This document shows, piece after piece, positions 54,837 through 63,668 of a DNA stretch of 64,000 nucleotides. The position numbers were made by a program, and so were the translations under genes. The stretch lies in assembly GCA_040766745.1 (NCBI GenBank), contig JAXGPX010000005.1, positions 88,429 to 152,428 of the forward strand, written 5' to 3'. Each line of letters starts with the position of its first letter. Positions within the stretch are counted from its first letter, which is position 1. The notes beneath the pieces are model-generated. The model had not been told where the DNA came from, did not search any database, and saw nothing but the letters and a program-made list of their open reading frames with translations. The stretch is from JAXGPX01 sp040766745 (lineage in GTDB: Bacteria; Bacillota; Sulfobacillia; Fermentithermobacillales; Fermentithermobacillaceae).

Positions 54837-54962
54837 GGTATACAGTACTAGGGTATAGATGGGCGGGGGCTGCCACAAGTAGGTAGCCTTCGCAGCCTTG
54901 CCCTCCTCGGTCTCTGCAAGAAACAGCGGATACAACAAGGTGCACATCCCGCTACGAGTCAG

Positions 54963-55366
54963 CTAAACAAGTGATAACAAAAGGAAGATGGCACCACAGA
55001 TAATATTAGCAAGCAGGCAGCAAGTATGGCGCTCTTCCTCTGCCAGTTCATCGAAAGAGACCACTTCTTCGTCGAGGTAGTCAGAGATATCGCTAAAAGC
55101 ATGTGACCTCTTCTTTGTGGTTAAGGGTAGCAATTTCATTAAGGGGAGCTTGATACCATCCAGCCGAAGATAGTTGAGCCATGCCAGTGCGAAGAAGAAT
55201 AGGCCATGATAGTGTAAGCGTAACTAATCGAGAGAAGGCCCGCCGTGTTAGCAAATCGATCCCATAGCAACGCGAGGGTCAAAGCAGTTAGGAAATACGA
55301 GAAGACCTTGTAAATGGTTGGTCGGATCATATATTGTTTGAAATGCCTTCTCAACCATTGTTTCAC
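54963..55366 (-). pseudogene. Small membrane protein gene with a single-base frameshift
   Basis: The ATG at 55366 opens a frame reading MKQWLRRHFKQYM, then FSYFLTALTLALLWDRF and SISYAYTIMAY, before shifting at about 55200 in a T-rich run (TATTCTTCTTC). Adding one base continues with FFFALAWLNYLRLDGIKLPL, an acidic SDISDYLDEEVVSFDEL and a final helix ANIICGAIFLLLSLV, ending at TAG 54963: about 134 residues with three helices. The family is unknown to me. It is convergent with oppDF. Confidence 0.75.
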
Positions 55367-55571
55367 GGGTAGAACCTCCGCGCTGCATTATCACCCAATT
55401 TTACCATGGCAGAAGCGTCAGGATAGCGTTGGGAACCAGTTTATTGCAGACTGAAGTTGCCCTGGAGAATCAAACCTACAGCCGGATCCTTGGAGCAACG
55501 CCAGCCATCCACCTAGGGCAAACAACTGAGATATAAGGTACATATGGAATAAAGCCCGTATGACTATCGGT

Positions 55572-55600
55572 TTGAGGTATCTTGGTTTCTTTGATATAAT
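55572..55600 (+). promoter_or_regulatory. Promoter of the toxin-antitoxin operon
   Basis: TTGAGG (55572-55577), a 17-base spacer and TATAAT (55595-55600). GGTATCTT (55576-55583) and AAGATATC (55616-55623) form an imperfect inverted pair around the -10 box, a possible autoregulatory operator. The rest of the 55367-55673 gap shows nothing else. Confidence 0.8.
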
Positions 55601-55673
55601 GATTTCAGGGATACAAAGATATCTGAATTTCCGATCCGCCATGTGCGTATACTATACCAAGGAGGTTCAATCG

Positions 55674-56042
55674 ATGCCTGCTATAGCAATGGGGTGTGAT
55701 ATCATGAACCGCAAGATAATAAGCGTCTCCAGGAAGAGACAGATCACCATACCTATTCAGTTCTATAATCATCTTGGGCTGGAAAATGAAGTTGAATGCT
55801 CGTTGGAAGATGGCGCTATTGTAATTCGTCCTATCAACAGGCAACCTGGCGAGTTCTCGGTTGAGATTCTGAGAGATTTGGTTTCTCAAGGATACTCAGG
55901 TAATGAACTAGTCAAACGTTTTGAAGCCGAAAGCAAAAACATCAAGAAGGGTATTGCCAGAATGCTCGAAGAGGCTGATTCAATTGCAGCGGGACGGAAA
56001 CCTGCAGCGAACTTCGATGACATCTTCAAGTCGGAGGACTGA
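55674..56042 (+). CDS. Antitoxin with AbrB/MazE-like DNA-binding domain
   Basis: A 122-residue protein; the ATG at 55674 follows AAGGAGG by eight bases (the frame is open to 55560, but that would read through the promoter). The swapped-hairpin AbrB pattern is visible: RKIISVSRKRQITIPIQFYNHLGLENEVECSLEDGAIVIRP. The C-terminal half is helical and charged, fitting toxin binding. It lies two bases before a RelE/ParE-type toxin gene and probably represses its own promoter together with it. Confidence 0.88.
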   Translation: MPAIAMGCDIMNRKIISVSRKRQITIPIQFYNHLGLENEVECSLEDGAIVIRPINRQPGEFSVEILRDLVSQGYSGNELVKRFEAESKNIKKGIARMLEEADSIAAGRKPAANFDDIFKSED

Positions 56043-56044
56043 TT

Positions 56045-56332
56045 ATGTATGAAATACTATTCAGCTCGGCCTCTGAGCGGTATTTCAAGAAACTCAAAGA
56101 CAAATCTCTAAAAGATGCTTACGAGACAGCTTTGCTAAGATTGCAGACAAACCCTTATATTGGTCAACCCAAACGTGGTGATCTCGCAGGCACTTATGGA
56201 TTCGACATAAGCCATAAAGGCGTCAACTATGAAATCGCTTACACCTTCAACGAACACTACGGAAAAAAGATCATCGTTCTTCTTGCCGGCACCCGTGAAA
56301 ATTTCTATGAGGAATTGAAAAGGTATATATAA
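56045..56332 (+). CDS. RelE/ParE-family toxin
   Basis: A 95-residue protein with the family layout: YEILFSSASERYFKKLKD, LRLQTNPYIGQPKRGDLAGTYGFDIS, YEIAYTFNEHYGKKIIVLLAGTRENFYEELKRY. RelE members cut mRNA on the ribosome and ParE members poison gyrase; which activity applies here cannot be told. It immediately follows the AbrB-like antitoxin, a pairing that is known for RelE-type toxins in Firmicutes. Confidence 0.9.
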   Translation: MYEILFSSASERYFKKLKDKSLKDAYETALLRLQTNPYIGQPKRGDLAGTYGFDISHKGVNYEIAYTFNEHYGKKIIVLLAGTRENFYEELKRYI

Positions 56333-56378
56333 TAGTATTTGACAAGAGGCCCAGAACGCCGAATTCTGGCTTGGACTA

Positions 56379-56434
56379 AGCAACCTGGCGAGTTCTCGGT
56401 TGAGATTCTAAGAGATTTAGTTTCTCAAGGATAC
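56379..56434 (+). pseudogene. Duplicated 56-bp fragment of the antitoxin gene
   Basis: It matches the antitoxin coding region around 55841-55895 at all but a few bases (it encodes QPGEFSVEILRDLVSQG). It ends exactly where the ABC ATPase fragment begins on the other strand. Confidence 0.9.
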
Positions 56435-56764
56435 TTAACAACCTCCTGATACCGTACCCGAAAATCAGGATCCCCACGACGGGCTTTGCGTACTTCAGGG
56501 ATTACGATATGCTTCTGGACCTTGAGAGGCGGACCGTCGAGCAGGTAGAGTTCGTCGGCCAAATACAGCGCTTCCAATGGATCGTGGGTACTCAGCAAAA
56601 TCAGTCTTTCCTGCGCCTGCCGGGAGATTATGTCCATGACCTGTTTTTTCATTGCCGCGTCCAAACCCTTAAATGGTTCATCCATCAATAACAGAGGTGC
56701 ATCATAGGCGAGGGCCCGTCCAATGGCAACCCGCCGCCGCATACCGCCGCTCAGTTCTTGTATT
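56425..56764 (-). pseudogene. Truncated ABC transporter ATPase (C-terminal half), copy 1
   Basis: About 110 residues are readable, beginning at the signature motif (IQELSGGMRRRVAIGRAL), then Walker B PLLLMDEPFKGLDA and the H-loop LILLSTHDPLEALYLADELYLL. The Walker A half is absent: at 56765 the sequence becomes tandem repeat array D. The last few codons and the stop derive from the antitoxin fragment. The type resembles nitrate/sulfonate-family ATPases. A closely similar copy is at 63703-63999. It is almost surely non-functional. Confidence 0.88.
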
Positions 56765-57292
56765 GCTTCAGCCACGACCATTCAATAGGCGGTACATTCA
56801 ACTTGAATACCTAGCTCTAGCTTGAGTTCTGGGCAGGAGCATTTCAATAGGCGGGTACATTCAACTTGAATACATAGCTCTGGCTTGTGCTTCAGCCACG
56901 ACCATTCAATAGGCGGTACATTCAACTTGAATACCTAGCTCTAGCTTGAGTTCTGGGCAGGAGCATTTCAATAGGCGGGTACATTCAACTTGAATACCTA
57001 GCTCTAGCTTGAGTTTTGGGCAGGAGCATTTCAATAGACAGGTACATTCAACTTGAATACGTAGCTCTGGCTTGTGCTTCGGCCACGACCATTCAATGGG
57101 CAGACACATTCCACCCGGATACATAGCCCTGGTTTACAGGTTAGCCGAAACCATTCAGCCGGCAATACATTCTTTCAGGACCTACAACCCTGGTTTACAG
57201 GTTAGCCGAAACCATTCAGCCGGCAGCACATTCTTTCGGGACCTACAACCCTGGTTTATAGGTTAGCCGAAACCATTCAGCCGGCAACTTGA
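56765..57292 (+). repeat. Array D: about nine tandem 60-63 bp repeats
   Basis: Units come in three subtypes. Early units carry ACCATTCAATAGGCGGTACA or GCATTTCAATAGGCGGG with TTCAACTTGAATAC and TAGCTCTAGCTTGAG. The last three units read GGACCTACAACCCTGG, TTTACAGGTTAGCCGAA, ACCATTCAGCCGGC, which align with array B along the whole unit. The array begins at the break in the ABC gene fragment and ends about 250 bases before the SLH gene; no gene is visible in 56765-57538. Confidence 0.93.
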
Positions 57293-57360
57293 ATGTCGTT
57301 TTATCAGTTCACGTTAGTACATTTTGGGGTGACAGAATCACTGTCCATTGACACCCAAAG

Positions 57361-57394
57361 AGGCCCCCGCCCCTGTACAGCAGGGTGAGGGCCT
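57361..57394 (-). terminator. Probable terminator of the surface-protein operon
   Basis: AGGCCC (57361-57366) and GGGCCT (57389-57394) bound a GC-rich hairpin with a CAGGG/CCCTG inner stem. On the minus strand it is followed by CTTTGGGT, a weak T-run. It lies 145 bases after the SLH gene. Confidence 0.6.
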
Positions 57395-57538
57395 GACGGT
57401 ACCTTTTTGCCTGGTTGATCCCTTTCTACCTGCCGGTAGACTCCTTTCGTTCGTATGGTTTGAGAAGCGCTCCACATATAGCCCTCTGCCCGCCTGCTGG
57501 TTTCCCCGATTGAGACGATGCAGGACACAGACAGCTTT

Positions 57539-59182
57539 TCACTGTTTGCTGAGAAGCGCAAAGAACATCTGGGCCATTTCGGCACGAGTTGCCGTCTGCG
57601 CCGGGTTCAGTTTGTGTCCGTCGCCTCGGATTATCCCGCCTTTGACCATGGCTTCAGCAGCTGTTTGGGCCCAGGGCTCGAACAGCGACGCGTCGTCAAA
57701 AGACGAGAGCTTTCTTCCGCTGTCTCCAGACGGCAGCCCGCCGATAATCCCAAGGGTGCGACATAGGAGGACGAACATCTCCTGACGTGTGATCTTCTTA
57801 TCGGGAGCAAACAGGTTATTGCCCACCCCGTCTGATATGCCCAGCCTCTTTGCAGCAGCCAGGTAGGGTGTATAGTAAGTATTCCCGGCGTCTGTGAAGT
57901 TGTCTTTCACATTCTCGTCAGGTACTATTCCGTATGCCCGCATTGTCATAACTAAGAATTGGCCTCTGGTGACTTGCCCTAAAGGCCCATAGTTCATGTT
58001 TCCGATTCCGGTTGTGATGCCACGAGCAGCAATAAACCCGACTGCCCTGCTGTACCAGGCGGTGTCTGAAACATCTGCAAATATGACCTTGTTGTATCCC
58101 ACGGTAAAAATGGAAAAATGAGTGGTCTTGAATGTGGCTGTTTTTGTTACCGGGTCATACACGCAGTTGGTCACAGGCTCCGGTTTACCTTCAGAGTTGA
58201 TGAAGTAGATGATCACCGCATCTGGATCTTCACCTTGCCTCAGTGTATATGGAACCGAGACGGTAACAGTGCCGTCAAACTCGGAAATGGTTGTAGCGCC
58301 GCTGGTAACCGAGAAACTAAACACCGGCCTGTCGCCTGCGACCTGTCTAACTTCGCTCGAAACAGCCTCGTTGTCAACCAATGCGGCAAGGACAGATACA
58401 TTCTGACCGGCTGACGACGAAATACCGTCAAGAGTCTTCTCGTCAAAGGATATTGAGGCAACCGGTGTAGATACTGTCAGCGTTTTTACAGGGCTCGCGG
58501 CAATCAGGTTCATTGACTCCTTAGGTATGATCGTAGCAGAGGACTTGATATCCATACTTACTTCGGCTGCAATTGTTAATGCAATTGCATTTGTGCCTTC
58601 CTTGGCGGCCGTCTCTAAAGCTGCATTAAGAGCACTGTTAATCTGGGCCGGTGCAACGCTGATTGTTGCATCACCGCTCCTGTCCACGGTACCGGATACG
58701 ATTGTTATGGAAGTTATCACATCCGTAGATGCTGCTACCTCTGTCACCGGAGTTTGGGCCGGCGGAGGGCCGCTTGGTTCAGTTGACGGAGGCGAGGAAG
58801 AGCCGGACTGAGTTACCGTGAACGTTGCTACCTTATAGGCCCCGCCGGTGTAGTCTGCACTTCTTACCGTGTAAGTCCCTGCTTTAAGCGTCCCAACAGT
58901 AACTGAAACGGCGAAATTGCCGTTTTCATCTGCGGAAGTCGTTCCAAAATATAGAAGTGTGCCTGAGGGAGTGTGAATCTCTACAACAACGATGCCCTTT
59001 GCTAGATCGACGGCGCTTCCGGATACCTGGACCTTTCCGGCAGAAGAGTTGTATGCGGCCGACAGCTGAGTGACTGTTCCGCTTGATTGCGCCAGGGCAA
59101 TCCTTCCGCCCAGAAAGACGATAGAGAGACAGGTTATCACTGCCAGTGCACTGGCTAGAAGCCTCACACGTTGCTTATTCAT
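57539..59182 (-). CDS. Secreted S-layer-homology (SLH) domain protein
   Basis: A 547-residue protein starting at the ATG at 59182 (the frame is open to 59218). A signal peptide (basic start, then LLASALAVITCLSIVFLGGRIALAQ) is followed by a beta-sandwich region at about 30-120 (VQVSGSAVDLAKGIVVVEI, TYTVRSADYTGGAY), a Pro/Ser linker near 135, a middle adhesin-like part, and three SLH domains from about 375. The last carry TRGQFLVMTMRAYG, TRQEMFVLLCRTLG and TRAEMAQMFFALL. SLH domains bind pyruvylated cell-wall polymers. It overlaps the upstream surface gene by eight bases. Confidence 0.93.
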   Translation of the reverse strand: MNKQRVRLLASALAVITCLSIVFLGGRIALAQSSGTVTQLSAAYNSSAGKVQVSGSAVDLAKGIVVVEIHTPSGTLLYFGTTSADENGNFAVSVTVGTLKAGTYTVRSADYTGGAYKVATFTVTQSGSSSPPSTEPSGPPPAQTPVTEVAASTDVITSITIVSGTVDRSGDATISVAPAQINSALNAALETAAKEGTNAIALTIAAEVSMDIKSSATIIPKESMNLIAASPVKTLTVSTPVASISFDEKTLDGISSSAGQNVSVLAALVDNEAVSSEVRQVAGDRPVFSFSVTSGATTISEFDGTVTVSVPYTLRQGEDPDAVIIYFINSEGKPEPVTNCVYDPVTKTATFKTTHFSIFTVGYNKVIFADVSDTAWYSRAVGFIAARGITTGIGNMNYGPLGQVTRGQFLVMTMRAYGIVPDENVKDNFTDAGNTYYTPYLAAAKRLGISDGVGNNLFAPDKKITRQEMFVLLCRTLGIIGGLPSGDSGRKLSSFDDASLFEPWAQTAAEAMVKGGIIRGDGHKLNPAQTATRAEMAQMFFALLSKQ

Positions 59183-62039
59183 AATCCATACCGTCCTTTC
59201 CTGAGCCATATTCGGCATGGTTGGGCATGAGATGCCCCCATCCGGCCCCTATACCAAAGACTGCTCCGCCAAAGGTGCTGTCGTCTGCAGAAATACCCTC
59301 TTTGGAGATCAAGAAGGCCGTAATACGGTTTGCTGACGCTACGTCGGCATATTCAGGTGCGCCTTTCCTGAATACGGGGATTTCATGCCTGAAATCGTCA
59401 GAACCGGCATATGCCTCAAACTGCCTGGCGCCAAGCAGAATGTCGTCTTTGTAGTAATTGACCAGCAGGGTATGGTCTATTTCAAAGTAGTTGGGATCAT
59501 ACTGGTCAGTTTCTGTGAAAGGGAAAACCCCAACGAAGGAGATGAAGTCTTCACCGCGATACTCGTACTCTGTCATACGAGGCGTCCAAAGCGTTTCGCC
59601 GGGTGTGAGATCATCCCGTCCGTCAAACTCGAGGCTAAATGCATCAAGGAGCACCCGCTTGATGTCTAGGGGAACTACCTGGATGGTATCATCCTCGAAT
59701 AGCAGCGTCAGGCTCAACCGCGTAACTGGATTTGTTATGTCCGGCAAGGTCACAGCCCAGGCCTCGGGATCAAACCAGAGCTCTCCCTGGGTAGATTCTA
59801 CACCTTCCTCAGATGACGTTACTGATGTAATCTCAAAAGGCCTTCCCACATCAGAGGGACGTATGAAGACCTTTTCATTAAGGAAGTACACAAAGGCACT
59901 CGGAGTCATCACAGACAGTGAAGCCTCTGATGCATTGACGATGCCGGTATGCCAATCGCCTGCACCTATCTTGGGAAGTACATCGATACTGACAAGATCA
60001 GGCTCATAGAAAGTCACCATTGCGTCTTCCCAGCTGTAACCGGCTTGGAATCCGTAATGCAAAGTCACCTTCCCAAAGTGTCTGCTGAATGTGAGAATGG
60101 TGAAATCGTGTGTGACGTAGTCCGAACGATCCACCAGGTACTCCCATATTCCGCCGCCGATGGGGCCGATGTCGTCTTGGTTTTCGCTATCCTGCCAATT
60201 GACCGTCACTTCTATGGTACCGGACTGTAGGTCTGCAGGGAGTTCAAACGCGGCATGGCGTTTTTCCCACGTTCCATCATGCTCCATGACATACTGATCC
60301 TCTGCGCCATTGAGCGAGAACCTGAGTTCAAAGGCTTCGTACCCCGGCTGGCACAAGATGAATGCGTAGGGGCGCCCTTCGCCCTCCAGTTCAGCAAACA
60401 GCCTTATCCGTTTGAAAGGCTGGGCGTACGAAAGCTCACCCCCATCAAAGGATCCTCCGAAATCTTGAGGCGAGAACTCTGCAAAGGGGAAGCAATCATC
60501 CATCCGGAGCCATGTCAGTTCCTTTCCATCAAACGTAGATGGGAAAACGATTGAGCCTGCGTTACTTGCTGGAATGGGCACCAAGAACACGTCCGTGCGA
60601 GTATCAAAGTTGATCTCCACCGACCCGGTGGCCTCCGGACCCGGGTCTATTAAGGTATAGTCAAACACTAGAGGGCCACTGTCTCCAGGGGGCGGTTCGC
60701 CGTGGCCGCCTCCGCCGGTCGAAACCTCAATGATCTTCGCTGTGTAGCCGAGAAGAACGCTATATGGGCCTCCTTCTCCTTCGCTCCTTTCTACGGTGCT
60801 GAAGAAACTAACAAACAGAACATACCCACCCGGCGTGACATTCTCGGCCCAGGTGGAATCCATTGCTTCGGGCCGGTGCCGCATTCCCGGCGGCATCCCG
60901 TCCTGCTCTGCATCCATCCACCACGTTCCGGGAATCAGTACGACGCTGAATTGGTCTGGCACGAGGCAGTTTGGATTCGCATCCGTAATGCTGACTTCAA
61001 CCATGGGGTTGTCGGTTTCGTATACAACAGCAGATACAACCGAATCGAAGTCTATATCACTGTCTACGTCCGCTTTGGCATAGATGGAAACGGAGATGTG
61101 GTCATCCTCAGCCAAAGCCTCAAAACGTTCATTGGTTCTGTAGTAGCCTTCCTTCTCGACTTCCAGATCGTAATTGCAGCCCACCACAAGGGTGAATGTC
61201 GCGTTCCCGGAAGCATCAGTGCTTCTCGTGAGTGGCTCGGTTCCTCCGTCTTCTAGCCTCACAAGGGCGTCCCGAACGGGTATGCCCGAGTCAAATACGC
61301 TAACGGTCACTTTGACATGGCCTTCTGGCACCGGCTCCTCGCCAGGTACGACTACACTCTTAGTGGCGTAGCCTACAAGGGCGGGATACCCGAATTCGCC
61401 GGTCATGTCCTTGAAGAAACCGACAAATAGGACGTACTCGCCGGAATCGATTCTCTCGTGGCGGCTCTCGTTCATCAATTGCGGCGGCGCCTGCCATGTT
61501 CCCGGCGGAAACCCGTCGTTTTCTACATCCCATGTTTCGCCGGGCATGAGGACTATGCTGAATTTGTCGCTGTCAAAGCCCTCGGGCAGAGCTGCCTCGA
61601 CAATGCTAACTTCGATTGTCGGCGTCTCACCTTCAAGAAAGCCGAGCTCACTAGTGATGGCTGACTCCGGCACTACCGTAATGTCTGCTCGTTTGGAGAG
61701 CAGGACTGAGACAACGTGAGTGTCCGCTTGGATCGTGAAGTGCTCGTTTACCGTGTAGTAGTCCCGATGGGCCACCTTCAAGTCGTAAGTTTCGTCGATG
61801 GTAAGGTTAGCCGATACCGATTCTGAAGTCACCTCGACCCCGACGGGTTGGCCGGCGTTATACAGTTCGAATATCAGGTCTTCATAAACACTTTCTATCA
61901 CTGATTGTCTAGTAGTTCCATCTAGAATCTCAAAGGTGATCTGTTTCTTCTCCCTTTCCTCTGCACGCACTGTGTGAGGAAAAGCGACAACAATCAACGC
62001 AAAACACAAAAGGATCAGCAATACTCTCTTTGCTCTCAC
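59175..62039 (-). CDS. Large secreted cell-surface protein of unknown function
   Basis: A 954-residue protein; the GTG at 62039 follows GGAGGT by seven bases (the frame is open to 62078). The signal peptide is RVLLILLCFALIVVAFPHTVRA. Two related units of about 190 residues follow, each with a carboxypeptidase-regulatory-like beta domain (for example VKVTVSVFDSGIPVRDALV) and a unit ending in SGEYVLFVGFF or PGGYVLFVSFF. The remainder is beta-rich, with no anchor of its own. Translation is coupled to the SLH protein, which may hold it on the wall. No enzymatic motif is visible. Confidence 0.85.
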   Translation of the reverse strand: MRAKRVLLILLCFALIVVAFPHTVRAEEREKKQITFEILDGTTRQSVIESVYEDLIFELYNAGQPVGVEVTSESVSANLTIDETYDLKVAHRDYYTVNEHFTIQADTHVVSVLLSKRADITVVPESAITSELGFLEGETPTIEVSIVEAALPEGFDSDKFSIVLMPGETWDVENDGFPPGTWQAPPQLMNESRHERIDSGEYVLFVGFFKDMTGEFGYPALVGYATKSVVVPGEEPVPEGHVKVTVSVFDSGIPVRDALVRLEDGGTEPLTRSTDASGNATFTLVVGCNYDLEVEKEGYYRTNERFEALAEDDHISVSIYAKADVDSDIDFDSVVSAVVYETDNPMVEVSITDANPNCLVPDQFSVVLIPGTWWMDAEQDGMPPGMRHRPEAMDSTWAENVTPGGYVLFVSFFSTVERSEGEGGPYSVLLGYTAKIIEVSTGGGGHGEPPPGDSGPLVFDYTLIDPGPEATGSVEINFDTRTDVFLVPIPASNAGSIVFPSTFDGKELTWLRMDDCFPFAEFSPQDFGGSFDGGELSYAQPFKRIRLFAELEGEGRPYAFILCQPGYEAFELRFSLNGAEDQYVMEHDGTWEKRHAAFELPADLQSGTIEVTVNWQDSENQDDIGPIGGGIWEYLVDRSDYVTHDFTILTFSRHFGKVTLHYGFQAGYSWEDAMVTFYEPDLVSIDVLPKIGAGDWHTGIVNASEASLSVMTPSAFVYFLNEKVFIRPSDVGRPFEITSVTSSEEGVESTQGELWFDPEAWAVTLPDITNPVTRLSLTLLFEDDTIQVVPLDIKRVLLDAFSLEFDGRDDLTPGETLWTPRMTEYEYRGEDFISFVGVFPFTETDQYDPNYFEIDHTLLVNYYKDDILLGARQFEAYAGSDDFRHEIPVFRKGAPEYADVASANRITAFLISKEGISADDSTFGGAVFGIGAGWGHLMPNHAEYGSGKDGMDYE

Positions 62040-62216
62040 AGTCCACACCTCCATCTTGAACTGGCACTTTAATATCAATTCACTTCTTTATATTAGTTTC
62101 GGTGATATCCTGCCGTCTGGCAGGCGGGAATTAGGACAGGTTCTGTCGAAAGAAGGGATAGGTTTGGTATAGGTTGAATGTAGATATCTCACAGGTAGTC
62201 TGGGGGGGCTAGGGTC

Positions 62217-63572
62217 ATGAACCGCAAGAGATTTGCTCTTTATTCGGCCATTGTCGCCCTAGGATTTTTGTGGACAGGTTCTTCTTACATATCACAGATG
62301 TACCGCCTGCAAGAGTTCTTCCCTCCAGGGCGGGTTGATGTCATTGTACTGCGATGGAATTACCTGGCACAAGCAGGAGGCATTGCCATCTATGCTGTCT
62401 TTCTGTGGCGCAAGCCAGCGGTAACTTCAAGACGATCAGCCTTTATCTGGATCATGCTGTTTGATGCCGCTCTTATGGTTCTCACTCTCACCTCTGCCCA
62501 CCAGGTGATGGTTCTGTGGGCGGGCCTCTTGATGAACCTGCTGCATGGTTCGGTGGCCGGTGCTTATCTGACTATGCTCGGAGGGCATGTTCCCAAAAAC
62601 AAACGCGGGCGTGCGTTCGGGTTTGCCTATGCAGCCGGCAGTCTCGGCACGTATTTCCTTTCACTAATAGCAGATGGGCAGCTGATCAGGTCGAGCTATG
62701 CTCCGACCGCATATCTTCTGCTTATCGGAGCAAACATATTCGCAGTGCAGCTTGCCGAAGACCTCCCGGCAGAAGGGCAAAAGGGAGAGGTTTTCGGAGG
62801 CTCGGCCCGAAGGAGAGTGTTCCTTCTCCTTCCGGCGTTAGTTCTCATGGCGATCCTCAGCTCGGTCGGAAGCCACTATCAGTTTCAAGCAGTAGTTGAT
62901 CAAAATGTCAGCCTGGAGTTGTCTAGAGCTTTTTATGCTGTTAGCTTGATTGCTGCAGGTATTGCAACTGACATAAATCGAAAGATGGGGGCGCTCCTCT
63001 GCCTTGCCAGCCTTGCGTTTCCCTTTGTTCAGGTTGCCCTCCTGGGCCAACCGTCACTCGTAGCGTTCGCCTGGGGACTAAGCTACTTCATAAAAGGCTT
63101 TTACGCAGTGTACAGGGCAGTATGCTCTGTGGATATTGCCGGCCAAAGCCAGCATTTACTCCCTTTGGCAGGGCTTGGGCTTTGCGCAGGACGCATTGGC
63201 GAGGCCCTGGGTACCCTTTTCCCTGAGACACTTCTCAGAAACCTATTGTACAGCACTATTCTTGTCCTGGCACTTTTCGTGCCGATAACGTTTTTGTTTT
63301 TCTTCTTCTTTCAAGAAACGCATGAACAAGATCTCTCGAAACCCCAGGACACAGAAGTACTGTTCCAGAGGTTTGAAGAGCAGTATGCCCTAACCAAGAG
63401 GGAAAGCGAAGTCCTCCGTCAGATTATCATGGGCCTCTCAAACGGTGAGATTTCTGCGGCACTCTACATATCGGAAAGCACTGTAAAATTCCATGTGAAA
63501 AATATTCTCAAAAAGACCGGTTGCGTTAACCGTGCTGAAGTTATTTCTCGATTCAGGCAAACAGGTGTGTGA
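62217..63572 (+). CDS. Membrane-bound LuxR-family regulator with MFS-like N-terminus
   Basis: A 451-residue protein; the ATG follows GGGGGGGCTAGGGTC. Residues about 5-375 form about 12 hydrophobic segments in a transporter-like layout (with the loop PKNKRGRAFGFAYA between helices). The C-terminal 65 residues are a LuxR/FixJ helix-turn-helix: YALTKRESEVLRQIIMGLSN, then ISAALYISESTVKFHVKNIL. Such proteins probably sense a ligand in the membrane and bind DNA directly. It is divergent from the surface-protein operon 180 bases away, its most likely target. Confidence 0.88.
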   Translation: MNRKRFALYSAIVALGFLWTGSSYISQMYRLQEFFPPGRVDVIVLRWNYLAQAGGIAIYAVFLWRKPAVTSRRSAFIWIMLFDAALMVLTLTSAHQVMVLWAGLLMNLLHGSVAGAYLTMLGGHVPKNKRGRAFGFAYAAGSLGTYFLSLIADGQLIRSSYAPTAYLLLIGANIFAVQLAEDLPAEGQKGEVFGGSARRRVFLLLPALVLMAILSSVGSHYQFQAVVDQNVSLELSRAFYAVSLIAAGIATDINRKMGALLCLASLAFPFVQVALLGQPSLVAFAWGLSYFIKGFYAVYRAVCSVDIAGQSQHLLPLAGLGLCAGRIGEALGTLFPETLLRNLLYSTILVLALFVPITFLFFFFFQETHEQDLSKPQDTEVLFQRFEEQYALTKRESEVLRQIIMGLSNGEISAALYISESTVKFHVKNILKKTGCVNRAEVISRFRQTGV

Positions 63573-63668
63573 AGGCAATTGGTTTCAGTTAATTGGTCAT
63601 GTAAAGGCAATTGTAGTGATAGCATTACCATTAAGCAACAGTCCCCTCCCCGGGCCTGCCTCCAATGA

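Noticed and set aside
19621..57292. CRISPR-like arrays
   Set aside because: The whole 61-bp unit is repeated, including what would be spacers, and no cas gene is present.
57348..57785. Plus-strand frame of 145 residues at the SLH gene end
   Set aside because: Antisense to a clear SLH domain and lacking a ribosome site.
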